Both the position numbers and the translations under genes were made by a program. Below the pieces are notes generated by a model. It was not told the origin of the DNA. It ran no database searches and saw nothing but the letters and a program-made list of their open reading frames with translations. A stretch of DNA of 64,000 nt from Ceratotherium simum simum (taxonomy: Eukaryota; Chordata; Mammalia; Perissodactyla; Rhinocerotidae): positions 40,007,294 through 40,071,293 of the forward strand of contig NW_004454156.1 of NCBI RefSeq assembly GCF_000283155.1, given 5' to 3'. This document shows positions 1 to 11,180 of the stretch, piece by piece. The number at the start of each line of letters is the position of its first letter. Position 1 is the stretch's first letter.

Positions 1-167
1 AACTACAAGGGTCCTCATAGCTCGAAAGTCCAAACTCAGTGTATCAACAGTTGTACCACCTCAGACAGTTCACTTTGTGGATACTGAACGGCTGGAAGGC
101 AAGTTTGAATTCAGTGCCTCTGAGAAAAGGAGGCTGCATCTTTATCCATAAAACAAGCTGCCATCTT

Positions 168-386
168 TCTTTTTTTTTTTATAATTTTATTTATTTATTT
201 ATTTTTTACCCCAAAGCCCCAGTAGATAGTTGTATGTCATAGTTGCACATCCTTCTAGTTGCTGTATGTGGGACGCGGCCTCAGCATGGCCAGAGAAGCA
301 GTGCGTCGGTGCACTCCCGGGATCCAAACCCGGGCCGCCAGTAGCAGAGCGCGCGCACCCAACCGCTAAGCCACGGGGCCAGCCCC
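168..386 (-). repeat. ERE-type tRNA-derived SINE with target-site duplication
   Basis: The head ggggccagcccc is at the right and a T-rich (TTTA)n tail at the left. It carries the tail variant agccccagtagatagttgta. Target-site duplications aacaagctgccatctt (152-167) and aacaagctgcaatctt (387-402) differ by one base, so the copy is fairly young. Confidence 0.95.
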
Positions 387-782
387 AACAAGCTGCAATC
401 TTGAAAGCCAAGTGTGTTTGTTCATCTCCGTCTCTCTCCACTGCTATTTTTTTTCTGGCTTCTCTTTCCATAGCATTTTTATAGATAAAATGTGATCCAA
501 TGAGATACCCTATTCAATGAACTCCTTTATTGGCAAATTTCTCTAGCAAGAAAGTTGGCCAGCTGAATCCTCCAGGCTCTTCAAGAGAAATAACTTTTAT
601 TATAAATTTTCATTTTAAGAGGCTCAGTGATGTCACCCTGTATAAACTGAGAACAATACCTCTTTGCCTTTAGTTTTTTATATGTAAAAAGGGACTATGT
701 GGTTTTTTTTTTCTCGTTCAAATGCACTATTCAACAGTTTACAGAAAAGAGCTATAAGCTCTGTTTTACATTTCTGCAAAAT

Positions 783-1030
783 AATAATAAAAACCAACAT
801 TTACTGATAGCTTACTATATGCCAGGCATTGTTTTAAACCCATTGCATAGATTGTGTCATTCAAACCTCAAAACAGCACCATGAGGTGGATTCTAATATA
901 ACACCCATTATACAGATGAGCAGGCTGAGGCACAAAACAGTCTTACAACTTTCCTAAAATCACCTAGGTAATAAGTCATAGAGCCAGGGAGTCTGTTAAG
1001 AACCTAGGCTTTTATCCACTCTATCATACA
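783..1030 (-). repeat. MIR SINE, antisense
   Basis: Shows the reversed MIR signature: tactatatgccaggcattgttttaa, a 'cctcaaaacagcaccatgagg' segment, and ttatacagatgagcaggctgaggcac. It is diverged, consistent with age. Confidence 0.8.
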
Positions 1031-1254
1031 TAGAAAGAGAACAGTTAAGACCACCCTGCTTTTAGGAACTTCACATGGAAGAATGAAGAAAAGCCATATG
1101 TTGCATAGTGCTATTATTGTGGCTTAGAGGTAGAGACATATTTAACAAAAGGCATAATGTTGAACCTCTTGATATCTAATGCCTTCACTCATTAAACAAA
1201 TATTTATTTAATGCTTACATTGTGGCATACCCTGTTCTAAATATTCACAATGGT

Positions 1255-1577
1255 GGACAGGTGTTTGATATCACTAGCCATCAGAGAAATAAAAATTAAA
1301 CCACAATAAGGTGAAACACGACAAGCCACCAGAATGGCTAAAGTGAAAAAGACAAACAATAACAAGGGTTGACAATAACAAGGATGTGGGGCAACTGGAA
1401 TTCTCACTTATTCCTGATGGGAATGTAAAATGCTACAACCTCTTTGGGAAACTTGGTAGTTAATAAAATTAAACATACAACTACCCTATGACTCTGTAAT
1501 ACTACTGCTAAGTACATATCCAAACGAAATTAATACATATAGACCCACCCGTAAAGACTTACATAAGAATATTTATA
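1255..1577 (+). repeat. L1 fragment (3' part of ORF2)
   Basis: 'tcactagccatcagagaaat', 'agaatggctaaagtgaaaaa' and 'gatgggaatgtaaaatg' are the hallmark end of mammalian L1 ORF2 in sense orientation. Many substitutions and stops; non-functional. Confidence 0.85.
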
Positions 1578-1858
1578 GTGAGCCAGCCTTGATGGCCTAA
1601 TTTGGTTAGGTTAAATTTTGGCGCACTCTTCTTCAGCAGCCCAGCTTTGGTTCCTGGGTGTGGAACCATATCACTTGTCTGTCAGTAGCCATGCTGTGGT
1701 GGTGGTTCACGTAGAAGAACTAGAAGGACTTACAACTAGGATATACAACCATGTAGTGGGGCTCTGGGGAGATAAAAAAAAAGAGAGAGAGAGAAAGGAA
1801 TATTGGCAAGAAAGGAAGATGTTAGCTCAGAGTGAATTTTTCCCAGCAAAAAAAAAAC
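1578..1858 (+). repeat. ERE-like SINE, older copy
   Basis: Starts gagccagcc, with ttggtt-aggttaa in the box A region. It includes the 'agaactagaaggacttacaa' tail module, then a second 'gatgttagctcagag' tail and poly-A. It is inserted between L1 pieces. More diverged than most EREs in this window. Confidence 0.75.
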
Positions 1859-1869
1859 AATATAGCATA

Positions 1870-2190
1870 GCATACAAACAGAAAGTACACAACCCATAAG
1901 TGTACAGATTGATAAATCTTCAGAAACATCTCAGAAGCCCACGTTTTTTTCCCTTCTCAGTCACTAACCCCCCAAAGGTTATCTTGACTTCAAGGATGAT
2001 AGTTTTGCTATTTTTGATCTTCATATAAATGGATTCACACACTATGTACTCTTTTGTGTTTTGCTTTTGTTATTCAATTTGTTTGCAGGCTCATCAATAT
2101 TGTATGTAGTGGTGGTTTGTACATTGTCATTTCTGCATAGTATTCCAACATACAAGTACACATTTGGCCAGTTTCCATAACAGAGTAAAG
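1870..2190 (-). repeat. L1M 3'-region fragment, antisense
   Basis: 'cataagtgtacagattgata', 'ataaatggattcacacacta' and 'catagtattccaaca' are typical of the reversed 3' part of old L1M elements. Confidence 0.65.
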
Positions 2191-3386
2191 GGAATACCCA
2201 GATCTGTTAGATACAAAGTCTGAGCTGACATAGGTATGAAGGGAACTAAAATGCTGTCATGCCCCACTGCACTTTAGGGTGGGAGCATAATGGAGTCATA
2301 GCTCAAGTCCATCTCCCAGTTAGCCAAATAGATCCAACCTATGGTAATTTCCCCAGCCTCTGTGTGTATAATAGAGGTGGATATACTCAGCAGCTGAAAG
2401 AACCTTCACACTGGCTCTCTGACCTATGGAACAAGAGCCATTACAGTGGGAAAGATCCAGAAGAAGCCCCTGAAACTGCCTCTGTGACCCTTGGTTCCAC
2501 CCTATTGGAGGTTCTTCCTTTTCCATCATCCTCTTTGGCCACACATGAAGCAGAATTGGGTAGAAGCCCCTCCTTGAGTACTGAGCAGCGTTCTCAGGCT
2601 GCTTCCCGCCCATGGAAGTTTCAGGACAACCCAAGGTCATTGTTAAGTCTGAGTCAGTCCTGGGCTTCTTCAACCAGGCATGTGATTTTTTTTTTTGCCA
2701 GATTAATTCCCTTAACCATGTCTCTCATCTTCTGATTCTTGTCAATTCTACATCCCTAGATTTATTTTTCTTTTTTAGGCAGAGTTCTCAGAATCACTAC
2801 ATCCCTTTGCTTTCTTGCCCTCAAGACTCTCACATAAATGAATCGTGCACACCTTGTTTATAAGGCTTCATTGGGATTGCCTCAAATTTAATCTCTTTTT
2901 CTTGAGTCCTTGAAGGGATCTCCTGAGCAGGACACATTTAGGTGGATGCTTACTCTGAAACATCTTAGTTCATTCCATTGTTTTAATGCCACAGAGTTTG
3001 ACCCTTGACACAAGACTGAGTTGTAATTGACTTTTGTTCCTCAGAAGCCTCCTTAGTATTGGCTCTTTCTAGTTGAAGTTAAGAAGCAATTGCCTCTTCC
3101 AAAAGTAAGTCCCTGACTTTGAGGACTTTCTTTACTCTTTTCCTTCCTTATTGCAAACAGCAATTCTTCTCTGAGTTCATCTCTTTCAAAGAATACCTTG
3201 CAAATGCAGCCAACAGAAACCTACATAAGCTTCTAACATTCTGTTTTCCCATCTTGTTCCCTAAAGCTAAAATTTATTAGATATATGCCTCCCAAGTTAT
3301 TGCAGGAAATAGTTTTATCAACTATTTTGCCTTTGAATAACATGGATTACCATCCGTCCAACCTCCAAACCTCATTTATACCCTAG
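2191..3386. other. Unassigned intergenic stretch with a 158-codon ORF
   Basis: No repeat family recognised with confidence. An ORF at 2259-2735 (+) contains the motif TQQLKEPSHWLSDLWNKSHY. It has no splice-site support, no promoter-like context and no family I can name. It may be a degraded retroviral or LTR-internal fragment. Confidence 0.4.
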
Positions 3387-3387
3387 G

Positions 3388-3893
3388 ACTGTTAAAGAAA
3401 AAATTATTCATGACACTTTTTAAAGACAGTAAGGCATACTTTATTCAGGGAAACCAGTCTAATGGGGTCTTTGCAGGAAAGGAGAGAGGTTGGGCTCAAC
3501 TCCGAATACAACAAAGACAAGTGGAGATTTACAGCCAAGGAACAGGGTGGGGGTAGGTGGATGGAAAATTACTAAGAGGAAACATCAGGGGTAAGGGGGA
3601 TTCTGGCTAAACTGACAGGATTTTTGCTGAAGACAGGCCAGGGTGATAAGATATCGAGGGCGGGGAATAAGGAATGTGATCAGATATCAAGGGTGGGGGA
3701 TTTTTGCTAAACTGACTCATCAGGATTCTTGTTAAAATTGGACTAAATAGGGCAAAGCCACTGGATAAGGACAGAGCCCAAGGTCAGGGCCTAGTCACAA
3801 AGAGGACTCGGGGGAGCCTGACTCGAGTTTGGTCAAAGGAGAGACTCTTCCTCAGTACTTTGGGTCTTCTCTCCTCCCAAACTTTTAAAACCA
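3388..3893 (-). mobile_element. Solo LTR-like element, antisense
   Basis: On the - strand the block ends with a polyadenylation signal in a classic LTR context (ccctgaataaagtatgcctt), preceded by C-rich U3-like sequence with internally repeated units (ggataagatatcgaggg-like segments). The + strand begins tgttaaag. Boundaries are approximate and no internal coding region is attached. Confidence 0.6.
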
Positions 3894-3899
3894 TCATTA

Positions 3900-4840
3900 T
3901 CAATTTGGTCTTCTGTCACTTTTATAAAATCCCTTACTCTCAGCTAGATCCTTTTTATTAGCTTTTAAACATGCTCAAATTGTAAACAACAAAACTCCCT
4001 TGAGTCCACATATCTGTCTACCGAATCTCTATTGCTTTCATCTGTATTCCTTAAAAATCAAACTTCTCAAAAGTTTTTCTCCAAACTCACCATCCTCACT
4101 TCCTCACCTGTCATTCAATCAAGGACATATTTCAGCCTTACTTTAGGCTCTATCACTACACTGAAACAGCTCTTTCTGAGGTCATTAATGACTCTAGGTA
4201 ACTAAACTAACTGGACATTTTTTGATCTTCATCTTATTAGATCTGTCAGCAGCATTTAACACAGCTGTCCCTATCTTCCATCCTGAAACTCTCTATTCTT
4301 AACATAGTACAACACTCTCTGATTTTCCTCCTCTCTATCTGCCTTTTCCCTACCTCTTTTGTAGCTTCACCTCTTTTATCCGCCACTAAACACTGGGGTT
4401 TCTCAAGCAATTCTTTTCCTCTCTCACTATAGTCTCTCTTTAGGTAATCCCACCCCTCTCTAGTTTCAAATCTTACCTTTTCAGAGGTAACTCAAGAATA
4501 TAGATCTCCAGCCTAGACCTCTCCACTCAAGTCCAGACTTTTTTATCCAATTGTATATCCAACAGCTCCATCTGAATGTCTCAAAGGAATGTTTCAAAAT
4601 GTCTCCACATGTCCAAAACCCATCTCATGATCTTGTTTCACAAATACGGTCTTTTTCCACGGCTCCCTAGAGCAGGTGAAAGGCAGCACCCTCCATTCAA
4701 TCACACAAAGTTCATCCCGGGCCTCATTCCTCATCCCCCGATATTGCTCAGTCATCCTATCCAAGTGATGTCAGTGTTACCACCATGCTGTGCAAGTGGG
4801 TCAATGGTAAAAAGTGACCCAGAAGAATCTTTAGATTCTA
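3900..4840 (+). repeat. L2 LINE fossil, reverse-transcriptase region
   Basis: 'cttattagatctgtcagcagcatttaacacagctg' is a decayed form of the DLSAAFDTVDH block of CR1/L2 reverse transcriptase. It is followed in order by decayed '(t)atagatctccagcctagacctctcc' and 'aaaatgtctccacatgtccaaaaccc' blocks. Frame-broken throughout. Confidence 0.8.
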
Positions 4841-5033
4841 AATGTATAAAAGGATTAAACTCAAACTTTGATTGTGATCTTGTAATATGTATTTTTTTAA
4901 TCTGAAAAGAAATTCATGAGCATCATTTGCATTCCCAAAAATCTGTTATTATATTGATAGAGTATCTAACAAAACCTCACAATCAAAGAAGTATTTTTAT
5001 ATAAAGAAAACACCTTGGATTAAAAACAACCAG

Positions 5034-5225
5034 GGCTAGTGGCTGGCTGGTGACCTAGTGGTTAAGTATGGTGCTCCCCTTCCGCAACCCATTTCAGTTC
5101 CGGGTGTGGACCTACACTACTTGTTGGCAGCCATGCTATGGTGGGGGACCCACATACAAAATTGAGGAAGATTGGCACAGATGTTAGCTCAGGGACAAAT
5201 CTTCCTCAGTCAAAAAAAAAAAAAA
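5034..5225 (+). repeat. ERE-like SINE, diverged copy
   Basis: Contains ctagtggttaag (box A), cagttccgggtgtgg (box B region), gatgttagctcagggac and a poly-A end. Target-site duplication not clear. Confidence 0.85.
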
Positions 5226-5889
5226 CCCCACAACAAGGACTGCCATACAGGCCCGTAGTCCCATAAGAACAGCAGGGCCATATGGAGTCTGATGGTAACC
5301 ATCATTCAAACCTCCTCATCAATGTCCTACTGAGGGGAACCGAGCCCCAGGAGGTTGGCCTAGTGGGTGAGAGCAGGCCCTGCCCAGCAGGCCAGGAGGG
5401 CCTGGTGCCTGAGGGCAGGTGCTCCAGAGCAAACTTCGCCTTGCAGGCTGAGTGGCTCAGCAACCAGGCACCCTGGGATCAGTCCCAGTCAGGGAGTTGT
5501 AGGGATCGACCAGGCACTAGAAGAGACTTCTGGGGAAAAAACCCCGGGGACACATCATGATGCCAAGGTCCACCCTGCTCCAAAACAGAGTTACCTGTTT
5601 CCCTGAAGCCAGATCTCACTGGATCTCCTTAGCCTTGCCATTCTGGGCATGGCAGGAAGTCTGCTGATGAGAGTCACCTGGGAGACCTGACTCCCACAGA
5701 TGCCCTGTGTATCTTCCTGACATAGGATCACAAGGGGTCTGACTCCAGCCACCTTCCCCACTCCACATTGGGAGTGTAGTGCAGGGAACCAGTAGCTCCA
5801 GGAAAAATGGCCTGCTGGGCTGGGGCGGCCGCTGTTCACACAGGCCTAGAGGTCTTGGGGCCAGTGTGCATGCAACGAACTATCAGGGC
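5226..5889. other. Unclassified GC-richer stretch, possibly ERV-related
   Basis: No gene. The segment ccctgggatcagtcccag at about 5470-5487 recurs as ctctgggatcagtcccag near 6368-6386, inside the LTR-like block to the right. Short open frames here overlap in several phases and carry no recognised domain. Confidence 0.35.
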
Positions 5890-6310
5890 GGGAAATCCCC
5901 CTTCTTCCTTTCTTGTGTTCTTGTGGCTGGACTAATAGTAAAACTGACACAAGACCAGATTAACAGGAGAAAAAGCCAATTTAATCATGTGCACACAGGA
6001 GAATCATAAAGATGAAGCTCAGAGAGTGAAGAAAGCAGGCAGTATATATATATATCTTTTACACAAGGACAAGACAAAGAAACTTAGGTTTGGGGTACAT
6101 AATTAGCAAGGTTTGTTTATGCGGGCTTCTGGGCCTTGAATCCCCTAGCTCTAGTGATAAGGAGGCAGGGAGAGCACCTTTCGCATGGGAGATTTATTTC
6201 CTGCTTGCAGAGGAAACAGAGACAGGAGGATCAGAAAGCTCTCTTGTCTTTTTAAGTACCTTTAACTCTAAATAATTAATATTTTATTGTGGGATATTTT
6301 GGGGTGGCCT
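5890..6310 (-). mobile_element. Ancient LTR-like element, antisense
   Basis: Read on the - strand, it shares the block 'ctcctgttaatct...gtcagtttta...' and the following 'tcc..cc' end with the element at 10614-11180, so both belong to the same old LTR family. Family name not assigned. Confidence 0.5.
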
Positions 6311-6324
6311 GCCCTAGGCCCCAA

Positions 6325-6840
6325 CAGAACTGTGTGTGCGCATGCCGCTCAGCCTGCTGGTCACGGCTCTCTGGGATCAGTCCCAGGTTCAGGGTCGTGG
6401 AGGTGCGACCAGAAACCAGGCAAGGAAAGGGTTAATGAAAATCTGACCCATAACTAAGCATAGTCTGTCAAATGTTTTCCAGACAAGGAGGAAACTAAAT
6501 GTGCTGTTCATCAGAAGTTGCTGGCCACAGTGAAACTTACAAGGTTGCAGCAGGAAACCTGCAAATTGCTCCAGCTCTAGATGGCATGCTGCATTGAACC
6601 CATTATGTAATGGCCTGCACATGCACCCTGATCAGGCCCAGTTGTTACACAGTAACATATCTTCTGCACTCTGGTGTATAAAACCTCCACCTGCACTAAG
6701 TTGGAGGGGTGGGGAGGGGGAGGCACTGCTTTGGGAGCTATCCCAGGTGTTCTCCATTGCTTGTGCAAGCAATAAACCTTTTTCTTCACCCACTTCAGCC
6801 TTAGTTGTGCTTTTCGGCTCTACACTTAGCAAGAGATGGA
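6325..6840 (+). mobile_element. Class I-like ERV LTR, sense
   Basis: Contains a TATA box (tgtataaaacc, about 6674), then caagcaataaacctttttct (AATAAA at about 6768), then a GT/CT-rich R/U5-like end (ttgtgcttttcggctctaca). This order (TATA, AATAAA, U5) is that of a retroviral LTR. No gag, pol or env frame follows; it appears to be a solo LTR. Confidence 0.7.
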
Positions 6841-6969
6841 CCCACTGAGTCTGGATACAGAGGGATAGTTGCAGTCACTTCGGGAGAGTCTTCTTGGGGG
6901 ATGCACAGTCACGTGGGGACTTCTGGGGGGCACCCTTGGCTGCCAGGGTCCATCTTGCTCAATAAATAA

Positions 6970-7500
6970 ATAAATATATCTATTGTCACCAGCACTGGTC
7001 AGATCAGTGTGGTGAGGTCCCAGGTTCTCGGTCCACAGACACAAAAGAATTTGAGAGCGGACACACAGTGGAAGTTTTAACAGAGGAGGATTTATTAGCA
7101 AAGCGAAAGTATACCCCCAAGGGGAGGGGTGGGCAGGCTTGAAGTGAGCAACTACCAAAGTTGGCGGTGGTCGGTGGCTTTGAAATGTGGGGTCCTGGGG
7201 GTGGGTGAGGGTCTTGGAAGATGGACCAATCGGGGCATTGTCTCCATCCCCACGTCGGGAGGGGAAGAGTTTTTCCTTAAATAGGCATCTCCAGAACTGT
7301 CATGGCGGTGATCCCCCCCAAGGGGACTCAAAACTGCAATGCAAACGAGAGTATAATGAGGCTTGGGGCTACTCTCGGTCAGGGTTGGGAGGAGTGGTGC
7401 ACGTCTGAAGAGCCGCTGCCCGGTAATGAGGATGCTGCACCTGGTGGAGTGACCTTGTTTCCAGCTCATATCTAGCTTTCTGCCTATCTCATCCATCCAT
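6970..7500 (-). mobile_element. ERV LTR, antisense
   Basis: On the - strand, AATAAA (gctaataaatcctcctctg) at about 7089-7094 is followed by a CT-rich U5-like end finishing ggtgaca near 6986. Upstream is GC-rich U3-like sequence with tataatg-type AT motifs. It differs in sequence from the LTR immediately to its left. Confidence 0.6.
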
Positions 7501-8542
7501 CCATACAACAACCAAAATGATTATGCACCAGGTTGAGAATCAGAGGGTATGGGTTCAGGTAGCAGTTCATCATTACTCATGGCCTGGGGTAGGTCAGTTC
7601 ACGCAAACCAGGAACTCTCTTTCCTAAGTAAATATACTTCCCAGGACGCATCAGCCTGGTGAACAATCAGATTATGAATCTCCCTAAAAAAATCCTCAGA
7701 CTTCAGATAGTCCTCATCAGTGAATTCCAGGTAGTAATCTGTTCCTCTCTTAGCATAGCTCCTGACATCACTTCTGGTGTAGATGCTGTTCCCATGCTAA
7801 TAACATTGTCATCCATAGTTTTCCCATCTCCAAGGTCACAATAATAAAGTGGACAAAGAAGAGAACAAATGCCTTTGCTCTCCCAACCCCCCTCATGTCT
7901 TTAGGCCATTATACAAGGCTTCCTTGTAGTCTGTCTGTCATACCCCTATAATGGTAAAAAGTAAAATAAAAATTTCCTTGCAGTTCTCTTTTGTCTCTCT
8001 TTTCATACTCTAGGAATTAGACCCAGGCCTCCTTTGAGCCAAATCAGAAGTCCAGTTAAGTGTCATTGCCCTATAATATGCTCCTTCCTCCTGGAGAAGC
8101 CCTGGTCAGTATCTCTGATTAAGTTCGTACAGTCATGCTCTCTGCTTACGGTGAGTTCTTTCCCCTATCCAGTTGAGTGCTTGGAAGTTGGTTTTTCACC
8201 ACTAAAGGATGCTGACAGTAAGCCTTCAGCTTCAGGTATTTACTCATTGGGTACCAAACATCATCAATTGTTTTTTAGACTGCTGCTCACAACCTATTAG
8301 CAACCTGGAAGATCAACTTAATGGCTGCCAACCAGCGTATTTTAATAAATGGAATAGAGTAAAAAAAAAAAAAAAAGAAAACCCCACAGTGCACAGCACA
8401 TAGCAGGGAGTGTGTCTTGTTTCATGAAACTTTCAGCTGTGTGCGTGTGTGCACATGCCTATGTGTACTGGGTCATGAGGTAAATTCATTTTCTTGCTGA
8501 CTGACATAAGCTTTTTTAAACAATGTAAGAGTTGGTCTAGAT
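7501..8542. other. Intergenic, no gene recognised
   Basis: Moderately AT-rich. A weak MIR-like stretch around 7535-7600 is the only hint of structure, apart from an A-rich run at 8360-8376. Confidence 0.4.
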
Positions 8543-8740
8543 GGGCAGTTCTCAAATTATGGTCTCTATACCAGCAGTCAGCTATTACATAGGAAGGCGT
8601 TAGAAACGCAAATTCTTAGGCCTCATCCCAGACCTACTGAAACAGAACCCCCGGTGTGGGGGGGATCTGGCAATAGATGTTTTAAAAAGCCTCCAGGTAA
8701 TTATGATACACAAAAAAGTTTGAAAATCACCAGGGTCTAG
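8543..8740 (+). mobile_element. MER5A hAT-Charlie nonautonomous transposon
   Basis: 'gcagttctcaaattatggtc', 'ggcctcatcccagacctact', 'aagcctccaggtaattatga' and 'gtttgaaaatcacc' follow the MER5A consensus from end to end. Confidence 0.8.
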
Positions 8741-9227
8741 ATCATTTTGCCTTTCTCAATCATAGGAGAGATTTGAGCCACAGAGAAAATGATTTCAGTG
8801 ACTTTTGTCTCATTTCTCCCAAGAATAATACATAAAAAGCAGGCACTCTAGATGCATAGGAGAGAAGCCAATCACTATATACAATGGATGCCTTAGGGCA
8901 TTAGGGCTTAATTCTCTCTTGGAAGTGGTTGAGAAGGGCTGGTCTAGAATGATGGCCCAAAGTTCTCTCTAGAGTCAAATTCATGAGACTTGACCCAAAT
9001 TCTCCAAAACATACAGTAATCCAACACAAGGATTTGAATAGAATTGTTTCTGCTTAAAATATATTTTCTTATCTCTATTGTGTTTGTAAACAATGATCCA
9101 TTGTAATAATAAAGAAATTAAGTATGTAACTGTAAGAATTGGAAACTAAGATTTGCTGAGGACATTCAAAACCAGCCTCAAGTTCACTTATCTAATCATA
9201 ATGGTCATATTGACAAGCTCTCCCTAG

Positions 9228-9405
9228 GTCAGTGATTCACAGTCTTTATTCTGCTTTAGCCCTGTTTTGTTCACAGCACACTCCCAATAGGTAGCATCTC
9301 TCATTACAATGCTATGATTCTCACGGGGACTACTGTGGATGGAGAGCTTGAAAAGTCTTCTTGAGGATTCTAACCCCCCACACCATAAAGGATCACTGCA
9401 CTAGG
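9228..9405. mobile_element. Possible short hAT-like element with inverted ends
   Basis: Left end gtcagtgattcacagtct and right end ggatcactgcac are roughly inverted. The body matches nothing I can name. Confidence 0.3.
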
Positions 9406-9789
9406 ATAAAAGACAAAGTCACTAATAACAATGTAAGTCAGCAGAGAACATATCATCTTACCAGAATAGCGTAGTTTTAAATAGGCATTGACTGAATTCC
9501 AGGATGATCCAAGAACTCAGAGCATAATTCATTGCTGTATACTTATTTATTCCCTGCAAAGAATCACTTTATTCTTTCTGAAGAAAGCAAAATCTGGTCA
9601 TGAAAAAGGGAAAATTTTCTTGTGAATCAGCTAATTAACTTTTTTTATGCCTATTGTGTATGCATCAATGTACTAAGCATTACGTGTGACAGGCATGGTT
9701 TTATAGCAACTGGATAGAACAGATCAGAACATATTAAACAAGCAACATAAAAATATAACCTTAATAAATGTTAAATGATGAAGGACTAA

Positions 9790-10225
9790 CTATGAAACCA
9801 CCTGAGGTGGTTTTAAAAAAAATAGATTCCTGGGGCCAGCCCTGTGGCCAAAGGGTTAAAGCTCTATGCACTCCGTTTCCGCAGCCCGGGTTCACAGGTT
9901 TGGATCCTGGGCGTGGGCCTGCACCACTCGCCAGCCATGCTGTGGCAGCGACCCACATACAAAGTAGAGGAAGACTGGCACAGATGTTAGCTCAGGGCTA
10001 ATCTTCCTCAAGCAAAAAAAAAAAAGAAAGAGGAAGATTGGCAATGGATGTTAGCTCAGGGCGAATCTTCCTCAGCAAAAAAATAAAAATAAAAAACAGA
10101 TTCCTAAACCCAACCCCAGAAATGTTGACGTAAGAGTCATCAGAGGCAAGGCCCAGGAATCCTCATTTAAGTCCCCCAGATAGTTATGATAGTATCAAGT
10201 TAGGCACCACTACCTTAGAAATCCA
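9790..10225 (+). mobile_element. MER5A element split by an ERE insertion
   Basis: The right part (10110-10220: caaccccagaaatgtt, aaggcccaggaatcctcatt, ccagatagttatgatag) is MER5A. An ERE sits at 9833-10097 between near-repeated 'agattcct' sequences, so the ERE landed inside it. Confidence 0.6.
9833..10097 (+). repeat. ERE-like SINE with duplicated tail module
   Basis: Starts ggggccagccctgtggccaa; box B ggtttggatcctggg. The 'gatgttagctcagggc...aatcttcctca' module occurs twice, separated by an A-rich linker. Imperfect flanking repeat agattcct. Confidence 0.9.
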
Positions 10226-10613
10226 GAACAAGAAAATTAACTTTAACCAGTACAGTCGGGGAATACCCTCTCTCTGGAGCAGTGAAGCTGAGCTAAACCT
10301 CGGGGGAGGGGGGTAGAATGCAACCAAAGCAGCAGAGAAAGCAGAAGGCATCTGTGTGCACTTGCCTGGAGAAGGAACATTATTTGGGACAAAGTGCTAA
10401 GGAAGCTTTGGGAGGCAGAGAATGAGTGCCTAACGCAGTCAGAGAAGCTTCCTCCAAACTGACTCTTAAAAATTGAGCAAGAGGAATCTGCCAGGCAGAG
10501 AATGAGGGAAAGGGGATTCCAGGCAGAGGAAACAACTTGTACAAAGTACAGAGACATGGAAGGACAAGATGTGTCAAGTGAATAGTAGAAGTTCCATGTG
10601 ACTAGTGAAGGAG
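10226..10613. other. Intergenic; ancient repeat-like sequence, no gene
   Basis: Contains 'gcagaggaaacaacttgtacaaagtacagagacatgg', a phrase common to an old mammalian interspersed repeat also seen near 20000 and 34600; family not assigned. Confidence 0.35.
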
Positions 10614-11180
10614 ATCAGAATACGCCACCCGAAAATGTGCCACTTTGGCATATGCATTATTTTGAGCTGAAGGTAATTAAGAATCAACAGATGCAGAAAG
10701 AAGTCTTCTCAGAGCTTCCATTAATGGACTAAAAGCAGAAACTTCGAAGAAACTAGGACTGCCATAAATCCCCACTCCAGGAGAGTATTAAGACTATGAA
10801 GAAGAAAGAAAGTTGGCACCAAGAGGAGTCTGCAAAAATAAATCTTACTAAAATAATCCTCATCTTTCATTAGTTTCCCCATATATTTACCTTCCTACAA
10901 TTTACCACCCCTAGAAGCTCAAAATCCTTTCCCTCTATTTAGTCATTTCTCCACAATTTACCACTCTTTGTTAAAACAGAGTATAAACTCTCAAGTCTAA
11001 CCACCTCTTTGGAGTTTTGACTTCTTTTCTGTGAAGCATAATGAACAAAAAAATTAAATAAAATAACATCAATAAAATTTGGGTGCCTTTTCTCCTGTTA
11101 ATCTAGGTCAGTTTAATTTGCACACCCCGTTCATAAACCTAGGAGGGTAGAGGAAAAAATTTTCTTCCCTTACACTAGAA
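10614..11180 (+). mobile_element. Ancient LTR-like element, sense
   Basis: Begins near gagatcagaatacgccaccc and runs through ttggcatatgcattattttg. It ends with 'ctcctgttaatctaggtcag' and 'taggagggtagaggaaaaaa'. Same family as the antisense block at 5890-6310. AATAAA-like signals occur at 11064 and 11071. Confidence 0.55.

Noticed and set aside
1618..1899. A 93-codon + ORF
   Set aside because: Spans an ERE-like SINE and its A-rich tail.
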